From Alistipes excrementigallinarum (GTDB lineage Bacteria; Bacteroidota; Bacteroidia; Bacteroidales; Rikenellaceae): a stretch of 58,629 bases of DNA. A model generated the notes under the pieces. That model was not told the DNA's origin. It made no database searches and saw nothing but the letters and a program-made list of their open reading frames with translations. Positions within the stretch are counted from its first letter, which is position 1. Each line of letters starts with the position of its first letter. This document shows positions 15,374 through 23,085 of this stretch, one piece after another. A program made the position numbers and the translations under genes. The stretch is taken from the NCBI GenBank assembly GCA_019112825.1, contig DXIP01000012.1:1-58629 (forward strand). Direction: 5' to 3'.

Positions 15374-16525
15374 CTACAGGGCAAGCACCTTGCGGTAGGT
15401 CGAGAGCAGCTCCGAGGCGATGACCTCGGGCTCGAAGCGGGCGACCCAGGCGCGTCCATCGGCAACCATCCGCCGGCGCAGCGCCTCGTCGCCGAGCACC
15501 TCCTCAATCCGCCGGGCCAGTTCCTGCGGGTCGTCGGGGTCGACGTAGAGGGCGCCGGGGCCTCCGGCCTCCTCGAGGCACGAACCCGTAGCGCCGATGG
15601 AGGGGACGCCGCAGTTGGCCGCTTCAATCATCGGGATGCCGAACCCCTCGTAGCGCGACGGATAGACGAAGAGGTCGGCACCCTGGTAGAGCGCCGGCAG
15701 GTCGTCAAACGAAACGCCCTCGAGCACATGCAGATAGGGTGTCAGTCCATGCGCCGCGGCGAACTCCTCGACCTGCTGCGTATAGGGCGTGCGCTTGCCG
15801 ACGGCCACGACGTGGCGCGGTGCGGGAAGCTGGGCGACGGCCTGCAGCAGCAACAGCAGATTCTTGCGCTCCTCGATGCTCCCCACCGAGAGGATGTAAT
15901 GGTCGGGCAGCGCATGGCGCCGGCGCACGTCGTCGAGCAGCGCCGCATCGACCGGATGTTTGAAACGCTCGTCACACCCCTGGTAAATCACGTCGATTTT
16001 CTGCTCCGGAATACCGAAGAAGTGCATCACGTCGCGCTTGGTCGCTTCGCTGATGGCGATGATGCGGTCGGCACGGCGGCAGGCGCTGCGGAACTTGAGC
16101 GTATAAATCCAGCGGTCGACGGGCTTGTAATAGGCCGGGAAGCGCAGGAATATCAGGTCGTGAATCGTCACCACCGACCGAACGCCCCGCTTGCGGAGGC
16201 CCGAGGGCAGTTCGCCGCTCAGGCCGTGGAAGAGCGCCGTGTCGGGCGCCAGTTCGCGGCTCAGGCCGAACGAGCGCCACAACGCCTTGAAGGGGCCGTG
16301 CAGCGGCTTGCGCGGATAGCGGAAGGTAAGCTGCGGGATACCGTCGAGCCGCCGGCGCAGCTCATCGCGTCCCGGGTCGGGCGTATAGAGGTCGTAGCGG
16401 TTCTGCGGCGCAAAGCGGGCCAGCATGGCGACCATCGTCCGGCCGTAGTTGCCCAGACCCGTAGCGTTGTGGGTGATGCGCTTGGCGTCGAATGCGATGC
16501 GGAGGCTTCGGAAATCCAGATTCAT
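15374..16525 (-). CDS. Glycosyltransferase, GT4 family
   Basis: 383-aa GT-B glycosyltransferase (PF13439/PF00534). N-terminal acceptor half: LRIAFDAKRITHNATGLGNYG and TIHDLIFLRFP. C-terminal nucleotide-sugar half: ILSVGSIEERKNL and the donor-site motif YPSRYEGFGIPMIEA, whose glutamates contact the nucleotide sugar. It probably adds mannose or a related sugar to a surface polysaccharide or glycolipid. It is the last gene of a four-gene minus-strand run (FAD protein, GT2, GT4, GT4), starting 15 bases after the previous stop. Acceptor and linkage cannot be read from sequence. Confidence 0.9.
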   Translation of the reverse strand: MNLDFRSLRIAFDAKRITHNATGLGNYGRTMVAMLARFAPQNRYDLYTPDPGRDELRRRLDGIPQLTFRYPRKPLHGPFKALWRSFGLSRELAPDTALFHGLSGELPSGLRKRGVRSVVTIHDLIFLRFPAYYKPVDRWIYTLKFRSACRRADRIIAISEATKRDVMHFFGIPEQKIDVIYQGCDERFKHPVDAALLDDVRRRHALPDHYILSVGSIEERKNLLLLLQAVAQLPAPRHVVAVGKRTPYTQQVEEFAAAHGLTPYLHVLEGVSFDDLPALYQGADLFVYPSRYEGFGIPMIEAANCGVPSIGATGSCLEEAGGPGALYVDPDDPQELARRIEEVLGDEALRRRMVADGRAWVARFEPEVIASELLSTYRKVLAL

Positions 16526-16540
16526 GACGGAATAAGCATC

Positions 16541-17650
16541 TTATGCGTAAAGATTGAGGTATCGTGCGTAGAGGTGGTCGTAGGAGAAGCTGCGCTCGAA
16601 ATCGGCGCGGGCCTCGCGCCCCATGCGTTCACGCAGAGGGGCATCGTCGAGCAGCCGCCGCAGCGCCTGCGCCAACGCCTCTTCGTCGCCCGGGTGCACA
16701 AGCAACCCCGTACGCCCGTCGTCGATGAATTCGGGCTGCGAGCCGTTGTCGGAGCAGACCTGGGCGCGCCCCGCCTGCATCGCCTCGAGCACCGTCAGAC
16801 TGCCCGCCTCGCTGACCACCGAGGGCGAGACGCAGAGGTCGGCCTGCGGCAGCAGCCGGTTGGCCCCGCGGACGAAGCCCGCAAAGAAGACCTTGCCGCG
16901 CAGCGCCTCTTCGGAGGCCGTTTCACGGAGTGCGGCGACGAAGCGCTCCTCGCCCGTGCCGACCAGCACCAGCGCGAAGTCGTGCTCGGCCAGCCGCGCG
17001 CAGGCGCGCAGCAGCACGTCGCACCCCTTTTCGGGGACCAGGCGGCCGCAGAAGAGCAGCAGCGGCGTAGCGGGCGCAATGCCGAAACGACGGCGCAGGT
17101 CGGCGGCAGGCTCTCCGTCCGACGCCGCAACGGGCTCCGGAACGCTGTTGTGGATGACGCAGAGCCTGGCCGGGTCGACCGGCGGCTCGCCCGCGAGGAA
17201 CTCGCGTCGGGCCAGCTCCGAGACGAAGGCGATGCGGTCGATGCGGCCGTAGAGCCAGCCGTAGAGCCATCCCCGCTTGCCGCGCCGCACCAGATGGCGC
17301 GTCAGAACGATGCGGGGCCGCACGCCGAAGAGGCGGCTCAGCAGGCAGGCATAGGCCGCCGTGAAGGCATCCTTGAAGTGGTGGACATGGACCACCGAGG
17401 CCCGCGTCCGCAGAATCAGCAGCGCCAGCAGCAGCGCCGACCAGAGGTCGACGGCCCCCTTCAGGGGCATCGTGCGGCACCCGGTCCCGAGGCCCGCCGT
17501 GCGCTCGCCGATGATGCGGCTCCGGCGCGAAACCAGCTCCACGCGCCGGCCGTCGGCCAGCAGGCGGCGCGTGAGGTCGTAGACGAACTGCTCGCCACCG
17601 CCCCACGCGGGGGTCGCGAATATCTGGATGATGGTTCCGGAGTGCTCCAT
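16541..17650 (-). CDS. Glycosyltransferase, GT4 family
   Basis: 369-aa GT-B glycosyltransferase. It starts MEHSGTIIQIFATPAWGGGEQFVYDL with the glycine-rich acceptor-side loop, then ASVVHVHHFKD, CGRLVPEKGCDVLLRA and the donor-site segment SPSVVSEAGSLTVLEAM. Transfer of a hexose to a cell-surface glycan is inferred. The ATG at 17650 is preceded five bases upstream by TATATTTG, so besides read-through from the GT2 gene 23 bases upstream it may have its own leaderless transcript. A longer in-frame reading would run into the upstream gene. Confidence 0.9.
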   Translation of the reverse strand: MEHSGTIIQIFATPAWGGGEQFVYDLTRRLLADGRRVELVSRRSRIIGERTAGLGTGCRTMPLKGAVDLWSALLLALLILRTRASVVHVHHFKDAFTAAYACLLSRLFGVRPRIVLTRHLVRRGKRGWLYGWLYGRIDRIAFVSELARREFLAGEPPVDPARLCVIHNSVPEPVAASDGEPAADLRRRFGIAPATPLLLFCGRLVPEKGCDVLLRACARLAEHDFALVLVGTGEERFVAALRETASEEALRGKVFFAGFVRGANRLLPQADLCVSPSVVSEAGSLTVLEAMQAGRAQVCSDNGSQPEFIDDGRTGLLVHPGDEEALAQALRRLLDDAPLRERMGREARADFERSFSYDHLYARYLNLYA

Positions 17651-17655
17651 AAGGA

Positions 17656-17663
17656 CAAATATA
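17656..17663 (-). promoter_or_regulatory. -7 box five bases before the GT4 start
   Basis: Minus-strand TATATTTG ends five bases before the ATG at 17650, within the gap between two glycosyltransferase genes. It predicts an internal, leaderless transcription start. Confidence 0.5.
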
Positions 17664-17673
17664 GTGAAAATTT

Positions 17674-18705
17674 TCAATGCGCCATACGGCGGCGGAGACT
17701 CGTGCCCCAGCGGCGCACCGTGAGCAGGAGCACGACTGCCGGCCGCAGCGCATGCCAGCGGTCGAGGGCGAACATCAGCAGCTCGCTCCGCGAGAAGAAG
17801 CCGCTCAGAATGCGGTGCAGCCCCCGCGTCTGGTCGCGCAGCCGGCATACGTAGGGGTCGTCGCCCCGCCAGGGGCTGCTGCTGCGGTCGATGTAGCGGA
17901 TGTACCACCAGAGCTCGTTGACCAGCCGGTAGAGGTCGGCGCCGCTGTCGGCAAGCCGCACGGCGTTGCGGCGGAAGATGTCGTCAACCACCTCGGCGTA
18001 GCTGCGGCAGTAGTCGAAGCTGATGCGGCGGTGAATCTCCGAACCGGGGCGCTGCAGGTAGTTGTACCCGGCGTAGTCGATGAAGCGCACGTGCGGCGCG
18101 CGGCAGGCAATCTGGATGTTGACCAGCGTATCCTGCCCCCGGCGCATGGGATAGTGGAGCAGCGTGCCGTCGAAGAGCGAGCGTCTGAAGAGCTTGCCCC
18201 ACAGCGAGGGGGCGACGCCGAAGGTCATCACCTCGCGCAGGTAGCCCAGCCCCTCGAGGTCGGCCGTGCGTCCCTCGCGGACAACCGTCCGGTAGGAGGC
18301 GCAGACGCGCGTGTAGTTGCCGCAGACGATGTCGCAGTCCGCACGCTCCTCGATGGCCGCAACCATCCGCTCGAGCATGTCGGGCTCCCACCAGTCGTCG
18401 CCGTCGAGAAAGCAGACATACCGTCCGCGCGAGCGCGACAGCGCCGTCTCACGGGCGCGGGCCACGCCGCGGTTCTCGGTCGAGAGCACCACGAAGCGGT
18501 CGTCGCCGGCGGTCAGGCGCCGGATTTCGGCCAGCGAGCCGTCCTTCGAGCCGTCGTCGACGACGATGGCCTCGAAATCGGGGTAGCTCTGGCGCCGGAC
18601 CGATTCGATGCAGGGGGCAAGGTAGCCCTCAAGGTTGTAAACCGGGATGACGACCGACACCGCGGGGGCGGCAAGTCGGTCGTTTGAAAGGGAGGGGGTA
18701 TCCAT
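17674..18705 (-). CDS. Glycosyltransferase, GT2 family
   Basis: 343-aa GT-A enzyme (PF00535). The nucleotide-binding start is AVSVVIPVYNLEGYLAPCIES, with FEAIVVDDGSKDGS, the metal-binding DxD in CFLDGDDWWEPDM, and the acceptor-side GQDTLVN. No membrane anchor is obvious. A role in surface polysaccharide or LPS synthesis is likely from its GT4 neighbours. It begins nine bases after the FAD-protein stop, so the two are cotranscribed. Confidence 0.9.
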   Translation of the reverse strand: MDTPSLSNDRLAAPAVSVVIPVYNLEGYLAPCIESVRRQSYPDFEAIVVDDGSKDGSLAEIRRLTAGDDRFVVLSTENRGVARARETALSRSRGRYVCFLDGDDWWEPDMLERMVAAIEERADCDIVCGNYTRVCASYRTVVREGRTADLEGLGYLREVMTFGVAPSLWGKLFRRSLFDGTLLHYPMRRGQDTLVNIQIACRAPHVRFIDYAGYNYLQRPGSEIHRRISFDYCRSYAEVVDDIFRRNAVRLADSGADLYRLVNELWWYIRYIDRSSSPWRGDDPYVCRLRDQTRGLHRILSGFFSRSELLMFALDRWHALRPAVVLLLTVRRWGTSLRRRMAH

Positions 18706-18714
18706 TGAATCGAG

Positions 18715-20268
18715 TTATTTGACGTAGTTGCGGACGGCCTCGGCAATTCGTTCGCCATCCATGGCCGCCGAGATGATGCCTCCGGCATAGCCGGCACCCT
18801 CGCCCGCCGGGAAGAGCCCGGCAGCTTCGGGGTGCATGAGCGTCGCCTCGTCGCGCGGGATGCGCACGGGCGACGAGGTGCGCGACTCGACGCCGACGAC
18901 CACCGCCTCGTTGGTCAAGAAGCCGCGCATGCGCCGCCCGAAGGTGGCGATGCCCGCCCGCAGCCGCTCGGCGATGAAGCGGGGCATCCACTCGTCGAGA
19001 CGCGAGGGGGTGATGCCCGGCAGGTAGGAGGTCGCCGGCAGCGTCGTGCTGGGGCGTCCCGCCACGAAGTCGGCCACACGCTGTGCGGGGGCCACCTGGT
19101 GGTCGCCGCCCCGCTCGCGGGCCAGCTCCTCGAACTGCTGCTGGAACTTCAGACCGGCCAGCTCGCCCCACTCGTCGCGCAGGTGGGCGAAGTCCTCGAG
19201 GCGGATTTCGGTCACCAGTCCCGAGTTGGCGAAGGGCGACGTGCGGCCGCTGGGCGACATGCCGTTGACCACCGACTGCGCCGCATCGGTCATCGCCGGG
19301 ACGATGAATCCGCCGGGACACATGCAGAAGGAGTAGACGCCGCGTCCGCCCTCCTGGCTGACGAGCGAGTAGGCCGCCGCCGGAAGGTACTCGCCGCGCC
19401 GCTCGCAGTGGTACTGAATCGAATCGATGAGCGCCTGGGGATGCTCGATGCGCACCCCCATGGCGAAGGGCTTCGCCTCGAGCCGCACACCGCGGCGCGC
19501 CAGCAGCTCGTAGATGTCGCGCGCCGAGTGGCCCGTGGCGAGGATGACGGCCGCCGCATCGATGCGTTCGTCGCCGCAGCGCACGCCCGTCACGCGGCCG
19601 TCGCGCAGCTCGAGGTCGGTCACCCGCCGCTCGAAGAGGAACTCTCCCCCGGCATCGAGAATTGTCCGGCGGATGGCCCGCATAATGTATGGGAGGCGGT
19701 CGGTGCCGATGTGGGGATGCGCCTCGTAGAGTATCGAGGGGTCGGCGCCGTGGAAGACCAGCGTCTCGAGCGCCTTGTGGTAGTCGCCGCGCTTCTTGCT
19801 GCGCGTGAAGAGCTTGCCGTCGGAGAAGGTTCCCGCGCCGCCCTCGCCGAAGGCGTAGTTCGAATCGGGGTCGACCGCTCCGTTGCGGTTAATCTGTGCG
19901 ATGTCGCGCTTGCGGGCCGAGACGTCGCGCCCGCGTTCGAGAATCACCGGCCGCAGCCCCAGCTCGATGAGGTGCAGCGCGGCGAAGAGGCCGGCCGGGC
20001 CCGAGCCTATGACAAGCACCTCCGTACGGCCGGCCACCGAGGGGTAGTCGAAGTGCACGGGTGCGGGCAGCGGCTCGCGGTCGACGTAGACCTCGAGCGT
20101 CAGGTTGACTTTGGGCTGCCGCTGGCGGGCGTCAATCGAACGCTTGACGACACGCACGAGGGCCACCTCGTCGGCGGCAAGGCCGAGACGACGCGCGGCG
20201 AGCGTATCGCACAAGCGGGTATCCGCCGCCTGTTTGGGCGAAAGGACAAGGGTAACAATCTGAGGCAT
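18715..20268 (-). CDS. FAD-dependent oxidoreductase (COG2509-type)
   Basis: 517-aa FAD/NAD(P)-binding protein of the uncharacterised COG2509 group. A ferredoxin-like N-terminal part (about 1-90, VALVRVVKRSIDARQR) precedes the Rossmann FAD motif VLVIGSGPAGLFAALHL, then ERGRDVSARKRDIAQIN, FGEGGAGTFSDGKL and, at the end, FPAGEGAGYAGGIISAAMDG, which completes the FAD site. Reaction unknown. The ATG at 20268 is preferred: an upstream GTG at 20289 overlaps the -7 box. It leads the run with three glycosyltransferases, which looks positional rather than functional. Confidence 0.88.
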   Translation of the reverse strand: MPQIVTLVLSPKQAADTRLCDTLAARRLGLAADEVALVRVVKRSIDARQRQPKVNLTLEVYVDREPLPAPVHFDYPSVAGRTEVLVIGSGPAGLFAALHLIELGLRPVILERGRDVSARKRDIAQINRNGAVDPDSNYAFGEGGAGTFSDGKLFTRSKKRGDYHKALETLVFHGADPSILYEAHPHIGTDRLPYIMRAIRRTILDAGGEFLFERRVTDLELRDGRVTGVRCGDERIDAAAVILATGHSARDIYELLARRGVRLEAKPFAMGVRIEHPQALIDSIQYHCERRGEYLPAAAYSLVSQEGGRGVYSFCMCPGGFIVPAMTDAAQSVVNGMSPSGRTSPFANSGLVTEIRLEDFAHLRDEWGELAGLKFQQQFEELARERGGDHQVAPAQRVADFVAGRPSTTLPATSYLPGITPSRLDEWMPRFIAERLRAGIATFGRRMRGFLTNEAVVVGVESRTSSPVRIPRDEATLMHPEAAGLFPAGEGAGYAGGIISAAMDGERIAEAVRNYVK

Positions 20269-20288
20269 AATGACTCGGTTGGGGGTCA

Positions 20289-20296
20289 CAAAAATA
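20289..20296 (-). promoter_or_regulatory. -7 box of the FAD oxidoreductase operon
   Basis: Minus-strand TATTTTTG, 20 bases before the ATG at 20268. Confidence 0.55.
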
Positions 20297-20349
20297 GCGA
20301 AAAAAAAGCAGAAACGGCCGCCCCGGATTGGGATTTGTGAATTTTTCGC

Positions 20350-20357
20350 TACCTTTG
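20350..20357 (+). promoter_or_regulatory. -7 box of the tRNA-Leu promoter
   Basis: TACCTTTG ends 10 bases before the tRNA 5' end, which constrains how far downstream of the box transcription begins. Confidence 0.65.
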
Positions 20358-20367
20358 TCTTTCGAAC

Positions 20368-20449
20368 GCGGATATGGTGTAATTGGTAGCCACGTCAGAC
20401 TTAGGATCTGATGCCTTACGGCGTGGGGGTTCGAGTCCCTTTATCCGCA
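20368..20449 (+). tRNA. tRNA-Leu (TAG anticodon)
   Basis: 82-nt class II tRNA: acceptor GCGGATA/TATCCGC, anticodon stem TCAGA/TCTGA, loop CTTAGGA with TAG at the anticodon, a short variable arm (TGCCTTACGGCG), T-arm GGGGTTCGAGTCCC. CCA is not encoded, unlike the tRNA-Gly and tRNA-Glu in this window. Confidence 0.93.
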
Positions 20450-20455
20450 CTCCGG

Positions 20456-20481
20456 GGAGCCTTCGTCGAGGCTCCTTTTTT
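20456..20481 (+). terminator. Terminator of tRNA-Leu
   Basis: GGAGCC (20456-20461) pairs with GGCTCC (20470-20475), followed by six T. Confidence 0.75.
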
Positions 20482-20682
20482 GTGGTGTGTGCGGTCGGAG
20501 GAAGAGGCCGAGGGCCGGGCCGGCATACAAACGGCGGACTGCGGACAGCATGCGGACGGACGGCAGACGGGCAACGGGCGACAGACGGCTGACGGAGAAA
20601 AAACGGGGCGGCGGCTTTGATGTGTCGCCGATTTGCCGTAATTTTCGAATGCGATTCACTTTTTTTCAAACGACACTGCATT

Positions 20683-21252
20683 ATGAGAAAGGATTTCGGA
20701 GCTAAGAGCTGGCTCTATCCCATGCCGGTACTGATTGTGGCGGCCTACGACGAGCATGGTGTGCCCAACGCCATGAATGCCGCCTGGGGCGGGATGTTCA
20801 CCGACGAGACCGTCGGCCTCTGTCTCTCGGCCGGGCACAAGACCACGAAAAACATCCTTGCCACGCGCGCCTTCACCGTCAGCATGGCCACCGTCGAGAC
20901 CATCGAGGCGTGCGACTATGTGGGCATCGTCTCGGGCAACCGCGTGGCCGACAAGTTCACCCGGGCGGGGTTCCACGCCACCCGGTCGCCGCACGTCAAC
21001 GCCCCGCTCATCGACGAGCTGCCGATGACGCTCGAGTGCGAGCTGCTCGCGTTCGACCCCGAGAGCTGCCACCTGACGGGGCGCATCGTCAACATATCGG
21101 CCGACGAGCGCATCCTCACCGACGGGCAGATTGACCCGGCGCTGCTGCACCCCGTCACCTACGACCCCGTCCGCCTCGAATACCGCGCGCTGGGCGCCCC
21201 GCTGGCCAAAGCCTTCGCCTGCGGCAAACGGCTCGACCCGGCGAAAAAGTGA
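20683..21252 (+). CDS. Flavin reductase-like FMN-binding protein
   Basis: 189-aa split-barrel flavoprotein (PF01613). It opens MRKDFGAKSWLYPMPVLIVAAYDE and shows PNAMNAAWGGMFTD, AFTVSMATVE and a late HPVTYDPVRLEY, as in the short flavin reductase proteins of anaerobes. It likely transfers electrons through bound FMN; the partner is unknown. An upstream in-frame ATG at 20617 would add 22 residues with no counterpart. It lies about 200 bases after tRNA-Leu with no clear -7 box. Confidence 0.85.
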   Translation: MRKDFGAKSWLYPMPVLIVAAYDEHGVPNAMNAAWGGMFTDETVGLCLSAGHKTTKNILATRAFTVSMATVETIEACDYVGIVSGNRVADKFTRAGFHATRSPHVNAPLIDELPMTLECELLAFDPESCHLTGRIVNISADERILTDGQIDPALLHPVTYDPVRLEYRALGAPLAKAFACGKRLDPAKK

Positions 21253-21283
21253 CCCGGCGGGGTGCGATTCCCCGAAAATTCGA

Positions 21284-21291
21284 TAAATTTG
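21284..21291 (+). promoter_or_regulatory. -7 box four bases before the radical SAM gene
   Basis: TAAATTTG is followed by CCGT and then the ATG, so transcription should start at the start codon. Confidence 0.55.
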
Positions 21292-21295
21292 CCGT

Positions 21296-22069
21296 ATGAC
21301 TGCACTCTATCACGACATCATCTTCGGCCCCGTCCACTCGCGGCGGCTCGGCCTCTCGCTGGGAGTCAACCTGCTCCCCGTCGAATCGAAACTCTGCAGT
21401 TTCGACTGCATCTACTGCGAATGCGGCTGGAATGCCGAGCACCCCGGAGCCCGGCGCTTCAACCCCCGGGAGGCGGTGCATGAGCACCTCGCAGCGACGC
21501 TCCGCCGCATGGTGGCCGACGGCACGCCGCCCGACGTCATCACCTTCGCCGGAAACGGCGAGCCGACGCTCCACCCCCACTTCGAACAGATTATCGACGA
21601 TACGCTCCGTCTGCGCGACGAGCTGTGCCCCACGGCACGGGTCTCGGTCCTCTCGAACGCCACGCAGCTCCACCGTGAGGAAGTGCGCCGCGCCCTGCGC
21701 CGCGTGGACAACAACATTCTGAAGCTCGACTCGGCCTTCGACGCCACCGTACGGTTAATCAACAACCCGCAGAGCCCCGACTACCGTGTGGCACGCATCG
21801 TGGAGCAGATGAAGCTCTTCGAGGGGCAGCTCATCGTCCAGACGATGTTCCTGCGCGGCGAGTGCAACGGACGGCGGGTCGACAACACCACCGAGGAGGA
21901 GGTCTCGGCCTGGCTGCGCCTCATCGGCGAGATTCGGCCGCGGCAGGTGATGGTCTACTCGCTCGACCGCGACACCCCCTGCCCGACGCTCGAAAAGGTT
22001 CCGCGCGAGGAGCTCCGTGCCATTGCCGCACGGGTCGAGGCGCTCGGCATCGCCTGCTCGGTAGCCTGA
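21296..22069 (+). CDS. Radical SAM protein (COG0731-like)
   Basis: 257-aa radical SAM enzyme with the cluster motif CSFDCIYC (C-x3-C-x2-C) at about residues 35-42, followed by FAGNGEPTLHPHF, the SAM-binding GGE-type element. The start MTALYHDIIFGPVHSRRLGLSLGVNL is characteristic of this Fe-S oxidoreductase group. The reaction is unknown; similarity to the wybutosine enzyme TYW1 is only at family level. It is probably leaderless. yaaA follows 24 bases later in the same direction. Confidence 0.88.
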   Translation: MTALYHDIIFGPVHSRRLGLSLGVNLLPVESKLCSFDCIYCECGWNAEHPGARRFNPREAVHEHLAATLRRMVADGTPPDVITFAGNGEPTLHPHFEQIIDDTLRLRDELCPTARVSVLSNATQLHREEVRRALRRVDNNILKLDSAFDATVRLINNPQSPDYRVARIVEQMKLFEGQLIVQTMFLRGECNGRRVDNTTEEEVSAWLRLIGEIRPRQVMVYSLDRDTPCPTLEKVPREELRAIAARVEALGIACSVA

Positions 22070-22093
22070 CGCACCCGAAAAAGACGACACACC

Positions 22094-22855
22094 ATGCAGA
22101 TACTCCTCTCCTGCGCCAAGACGATGTCCTCCGAGGGCTCCTTTGCGGCGCCCCGCACAACCGCCCCGCGCTTTCTCCGCGAGGCCGAAGAGCTGGCTGC
22201 CCGCATGGCCGCCCTGACGACCGACGAGCTGGCCCGCCTGCTGCGCGTGAACGGCACCCTGGCGGCCGAGAACCGGCAGCGCTACCTCCGCTTCCACGAC
22301 CCCGACGGCGAGGCCGTAGCCGCGCTGGCCGCCTACACGGGCATTGTCTTCCGCCACATCGCCCCCGAGCGCTTCACGGCCGACGACCTGCACTATGCCC
22401 AGCAGCACCTCCACATCACCTCGTTCCTCTACGGACTGCTGCGGCCGCTCGACGCCATCCGCCCCTACCGGCTCGAGGGCGACGTGCGGCTGCCGGGGCT
22501 CGACGAGCCGCTCTTCGACTTCTGGCGCACGCGGCTGACCGACCCCCTCATCGAGCAGGTGCGGGCCGACGACGGCGTGCTGGTCAATCTGGCCAGCGCC
22601 GAGATGAAGCGTCTCTTCGACTGGAAGCGCCTCAGCCGCGAGGTGCGGGTGGTGACCCCCGAATTCCGCATCCGCGAAGGGGAGCGGCTGCGCACCGTGG
22701 TCGTCTATACGAAGATGTGCCGCGGCGAGATGACCCGTCGGCTGCTCTGCGGCCGGCTGCGCGAACCCGACGAGCTGAAGACCTTCGACTGGGAGGGGTT
22801 CCGCTTCGACCCGGCAGCAAGCCGCGGCGACAACTGGTGCTTCACGCTCGGATAG
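22094..22855 (+). CDS. yaaA: Peroxide stress protein YaaA
   Basis: 253-aa UPF0246/DUF328 protein. In E. coli YaaA limits free iron and DNA damage during peroxide stress. Family features: MQILLSCAKTMS at the start, then YTGIVFRHI, LHITSFLYGLLRPLDAIRPYRLEG and a late VNLASAEMKRLF. Length matches the family. Likely cotranscribed with the radical SAM gene. Confidence 0.92.
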   Translation: MQILLSCAKTMSSEGSFAAPRTTAPRFLREAEELAARMAALTTDELARLLRVNGTLAAENRQRYLRFHDPDGEAVAALAAYTGIVFRHIAPERFTADDLHYAQQHLHITSFLYGLLRPLDAIRPYRLEGDVRLPGLDEPLFDFWRTRLTDPLIEQVRADDGVLVNLASAEMKRLFDWKRLSREVRVVTPEFRIREGERLRTVVVYTKMCRGEMTRRLLCGRLREPDELKTFDWEGFRFDPAASRGDNWCFTLG

Positions 22856-22985
22856 CAACCCGGCGGCGCGGCGGCGAGCAAACAAAGATTTCGTGGCAAC
22901 CCGGCGGCAAGCAAACAAAGGTCCCGCAGCATCCCGGCGGCGCGAAAACGGCCCGGAAATAGCGCAGCAGCAACCCGGCGCACGC
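22856..22985. repeat. Imperfect tandem repeats after yaaA
   Basis: Four degenerate units of about 35-45 bp each begin CAACCCGGCGGC or a close variant. The first two share AAGCAAACAAAG-like cores. No gene is supported. Confidence 0.55.
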
Positions 22986-23018
22986 ACACCTCCCTCAGCC
23001 GCAGATACGAACAAGGAC

Positions 23019-23054
23019 GGCATCGACTCTTCCCCGATGGGAAGGAGCGATGCC
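23019..23054. terminator. Hairpin between convergent yaaA and dxs
   Basis: GGCATCG (23019-23025) with CGATGCC (23048-23054), and CTTCCC with GGGAAG inside. The T tract is poor on the minus strand (CCTTGTT) and short on the plus strand (TTTT), so it is only a probable bidirectional terminator. Confidence 0.45.
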
Positions 23055-23085
23055 GCCCTGTTTTGTCGTATGGCCCGCGCCGCCG